A stretch of DNA of 7,409 nucleotides, taken from NCBI GenBank assembly GCA_013362295.1, contig JABFWJ010000344.1, positions 1 to 7,409 on the forward strand. The letters run 5' to 3'. Origin of the DNA: Thermoleophilia bacterium (lineage in GTDB: Bacteria > Actinomycetota > Thermoleophilia > Gaiellales > Gaiellaceae). The translations under genes and the position numbers were made by a program. Below the pieces are notes generated by a model that saw only the letters and a program-made list of their open reading frames with translations, was not told the DNA's origin and did no database searches. Positions 5,243 to 7,409 of this stretch are shown here, in pieces. The stretch's first letter is position 1. Every line of letters starts with the position of its first letter.

Positions 5243-6406
5243 CTAGCGCTGGAGGAGGCCGACGGCGCGGTCGACGTCGCCGGCCCCGAGCACAAGCAGG
5301 ACATCTCCGGGACGAGCGCGCCGCTGGAGGCGGGCCACGCCGTCCTCGACGGTCGGCATGTAGGCCGCGAGCACACCACGGTCGCTGAGGGCGTCGACCA
5401 CGAGCCGCGCCGTCACGCCGGGCACCGGCTGCTCCCGGGCGGGATAGATGTCAGTGACGGTGACGTCGTCCGCCGCGGCGAGCGCCTCCGCGAGCTCGTC
5501 GGCGAGGTGCCGGGTCCGGGAGAAGAGATGCGGCTGGAAGAGCACGCGCACGCGCGCGCCGGGAAACCGCTCGCGCACCGCCGCGATCGTCACGGCGATC
5601 TCTGTCGGGTGGTGGGCGTAGTCGTCGACGATCGTGATCTCGCCGTGCTCGTGCACCTCGAACCGACGGCCGGTCCCGGTGAAGTGACGCAAGACCGGTT
5701 CCGCCTCGGCGCGTGAAACACCCGCCAGCTCGAGCGCCGCGAGCGCGGCACCGGCGTTCTGCCGGTTGTGCGCGCCCGGCAGCGCGAGCTCGCCGTCGAG
5801 CGGTGCGGCGTCGCGCACGACGTGCGCGGCCGCGGCGAGCCAGCGGTCGAACTCCTCTTCGAGCTCGGACACCGACGCGAACTCGGAGTGATGATCGAGC
5901 TCGACGTTCGTGACGACGGCGATCTCGGCGGGCAGCGCGAACACGGTGCGGTCCGACTCGTCCGCCTCGACGACGAGGAGACCGTCGCCGCCGCCGGCAT
6001 TCGAGCCGAGCTGCGGCACGGGCGCGCCGATCAGCCAGGCAGGGTCGCGTCCCGTCTCACGCAGCACGTAGGCGATCATCGCCGCCGTCGTTCCCTTCCC
6101 GTGCGTGCCCGCGACCACGATCGACGACCGCGCCGAGACGAGTTCGCGCAGGAATTCCACCCGCCGCATCCCGGGGACCGACGGATACGCCGACGAGACG
6201 ACGGCTTCCCAGCCGTCCGGAACGAGCGGCTCCGGAGCGATCTCGAGCGGGACATCGGCGAGCGGCTCGAGGTACGGCGTCCGAACGCGGTCCCAGCCGC
6301 CGACCTCTGCTCCCCACGCGCGCGCCAGCTGCGCGTATGCGCTCAACCCGGCTCCGCCGATGCCGACGAACCACAGGCGCCGCCCGTGGAGGTCGCCCGC
6401 GCTCAC
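5243..6406 (-). CDS. murC: UDP-N-acetylmuramate--L-alanine ligase, compact form
   Basis: The 387-residue product is a Mur ligase adding L-Ala to UDP-MurNAc with ATP in the cytoplasm. It shows FVGIGGAGLSA at 13-23, a P-loop GTHGKGTTA at 100-108, VEADESD at 146-152, TNVELDHH at 166-173, PGAHNRQN at 210-217, GTGRRFE at 244-250, the MurC/Mpl signature DDYAHHPTE at 261-269, FQPHLFSRT at 290-298 and GAGDV at 374-378. Two things are odd. It is well short of the usual 450-490 residues because about 50 residues are missing from the central domain between the DH and PG-x-HN motifs. The residue after the P-loop Lys is Gly, where MurC normally has Thr or Ser. Mpl is the main alternative, but the place between murG and murB favours MurC. 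The GTG start overlaps the murG stop as GTGA. Confidence 0.92.
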   Translation of the reverse strand: MSAGDLHGRRLWFVGIGGAGLSAYAQLARAWGAEVGGWDRVRTPYLEPLADVPLEIAPEPLVPDGWEAVVSSAYPSVPGMRRVEFLRELVSARSSIVVAGTHGKGTTAAMIAYVLRETGRDPAWLIGAPVPQLGSNAGGGDGLLVVEADESDRTVFALPAEIAVVTNVELDHHSEFASVSELEEEFDRWLAAAAHVVRDAAPLDGELALPGAHNRQNAGAALAALELAGVSRAEAEPVLRHFTGTGRRFEVHEHGEITIVDDYAHHPTEIAVTIAAVRERFPGARVRVLFQPHLFSRTRHLADELAEALAAADDVTVTDIYPAREQPVPGVTARLVVDALSDRGVLAAYMPTVEDGVARLQRRARPGDVLLVLGAGDVDRAVGLLQR

Positions 6407-7409
6407 TGCGTCGCCAGCGCGACGAGCTCGTCCGCAATCTCGTCGGCAGCGTCGGGCCGAGCGGCGCGCAGCATCGCCTCGCCCATCTCACGCAGTCGCC
6501 CGGGATCGCCGAGCAGCGAGCGCACGATGTCGGGGACGTCCGCAAGATCGAGCTCGCGCACCATGATCGCGCCGCCGGCCCGAACGAAGTGCTGCGCGTT
6601 GCGCGCCTGGTGGTCTCCCGTCGCAAACGGATACGGGACGAAGATCGCCGGACGGCCAGCCGCGGCGACCTCCCACACCGTCGACCCCGATCGTGCGAGC
6701 ACGAGGTCTGCGGCCGACAGCGCCGCACCGAAGCGTTCGGTCTCCGGTAGCACGCGATAGTCGCCACGCGTGACGCGGCGCCTGACCGCGTCGTAGTCGC
6801 GCCGCCCCGTGATGTGCAGGATCGGCGGACCCGTCCGCCCCCAGGTCTCCGCCGCAAACTCGTTGAGCGACTTCGCGCCGGCGAGCGCTCCGAAGACGCC
6901 GAGGATCCGCGCATCCTGCGGGAGCTCGAAGATCTCGCGCGCGTCGGCCTGCGCAACGGAGCGCGATTGCGCGGGGATCGGCCTGCCGACGACGCGCGCC
7001 TTGCGGCCGAAGCGCGTCTCGACGGGGTAGGAGAGGAAGATGCGGCTGGCGAACGGCGCGGCGAGCCTGTTCGCGAGACCGAAGTGCGCGTCGGCCTCGG
7101 TCAGGGCCGACGGGATGCCGAGCGTCGAGGCCGCGAACACCATCGGGCCGGCGACGAAGCCGCCGCCGCCGAGGACGACGTCGGGCCGGCGCGTGCGCAG
7201 GATGCGCCTGCACGCACGCGGGGCGGCGCCCGCGAGCAGGAGCGAGCGCGCGAGCGCGATCGACGGCCGGCGGGGAAAGCCGGTGATGCGGAACGTGTCG
7301 AGCTCGTAGCCGGCTTCAGGAACCAGACGCGCTACGACGCGATCCGGCGACCCGGCGAACGTCACGTACACGCCGCGGCTTGCGAGCGCGTCCGCCACTG
7401 CGAGCGCGG
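6403..7409 (-). CDS. murG: UDP-GlcNAc:lipid I GlcNAc transferase MurG, N-terminus off the window
   Basis: MurG adds GlcNAc to lipid I to make lipid II at the inner membrane face. The 334 codons present begin ALAVADALASRG, which in the family follows the GGTGGH-x-x-P loop, so roughly the first 20 residues lie beyond the right edge. GGGGFVAGPMV, HITGRRDYDAV and RSGSTVWEVAAAGRPAIFVPYP with DHQARNA support a GT28 transferase of the MurG type. Two signatures are atypical. The HEQN-x-x-x-G region reads TEADAHFG (7101-7078), and the second glycine loop GGS-x-GA reads GALAGA (6891-6874). The stop overlaps the murC start by four bases. The position before murC is the standard dcw place, with ftsW expected upstream. 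Confidence 0.93.
   Translation of the reverse strand, partial: ALAVADALASRGVYVTFAGSPDRVVARLVPEAGYELDTFRITGFPRRPSIALARSLLLAGAAPRACRRILRTRRPDVVLGGGGFVAGPMVFAASTLGIPSALTEADAHFGLANRLAAPFASRIFLSYPVETRFGRKARVVGRPIPAQSRSVAQADAREIFELPQDARILGVFGALAGAKSLNEFAAETWGRTGPPILHITGRRDYDAVRRRVTRGDYRVLPETERFGAALSAADLVLARSGSTVWEVAAAGRPAIFVPYPFATGDHQARNAQHFVRAGGAIMVRELDLADVPDIVRSLLGDPGRLREMGEAMLRAARPDAADEIADELVALATQ

Noticed and set aside
5233..5379. N-terminal extension of the murB frame overlapping murC
   Set aside because: The translation is Ser/Ala/Pro-rich without MurB similarity. The GTG at 5232 gives the expected family N-terminus just after the murC stop.

Overview
The window is GC-rich bacterial chromosome with every supported gene on the minus strand, so transcription runs from base 7409 towards base 1. 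Gene content points to Actinomycetota: a division and cell-wall (dcw) cluster ordered murG-murC-murB-ftsQ-ftsZ with no ddl or ftsA, an FtsZ with the actinobacterial-style AGEGGGTGTGG loop and a DVPSFLRDD tail, frequent GTG starts (murC, murB, ftsQ, gcvT, gcvH) and a split glycine dehydrogenase. The split GcvP and the divergent MurG and MurC suggest a deep-branching class such as Thermoleophilia rather than mycobacteria or streptomycetes. That placement is inference from remembered family features, not from a search.

In transcription order, 7409-3516 holds the peptidoglycan and divisome block: murG (5' end off the window), murC (GTGA overlap with murG), murB (10 nt after murC) and ftsQ (31 nt after murB). 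The 134-bp ftsQ-ftsZ gap carries a good housekeeping promoter, an imperfect 12-bp direct repeat just upstream of it, and a leader hairpin between a strong distal Shine-Dalgarno and the ftsZ start. ftsZ occupies 3381-2317.

The 193-bp gap after ftsZ (2316-2124) is a run of hairpins. The first and last have G-U pairs that work only in minus-strand RNA, and the last looks like an intrinsic terminator. Then comes a metabolic block: a NUDIX hydrolase, gcvT, gcvH and the beginning of gcvPA, tightly packed (10 nt, 1 nt and a 4-nt ATGA overlap) and so probably one operon for glycine cleavage.

The upstream block makes lipid II precursors (MurB, MurC, MurG) and supplies divisome proteins (FtsQ, FtsZ). 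The downstream block oxidises glycine to CO2, ammonia and methylene-tetrahydrofolate. They look like separate units joined at the structured gap. I see no mobile element, CRISPR array, tRNA or rRNA. The genes are core functions. The points worth a second look are the ftsZ leader, the hairpin run, the atypical motifs in MurC and MurG, and the absence of the usual post-ftsZ genes.
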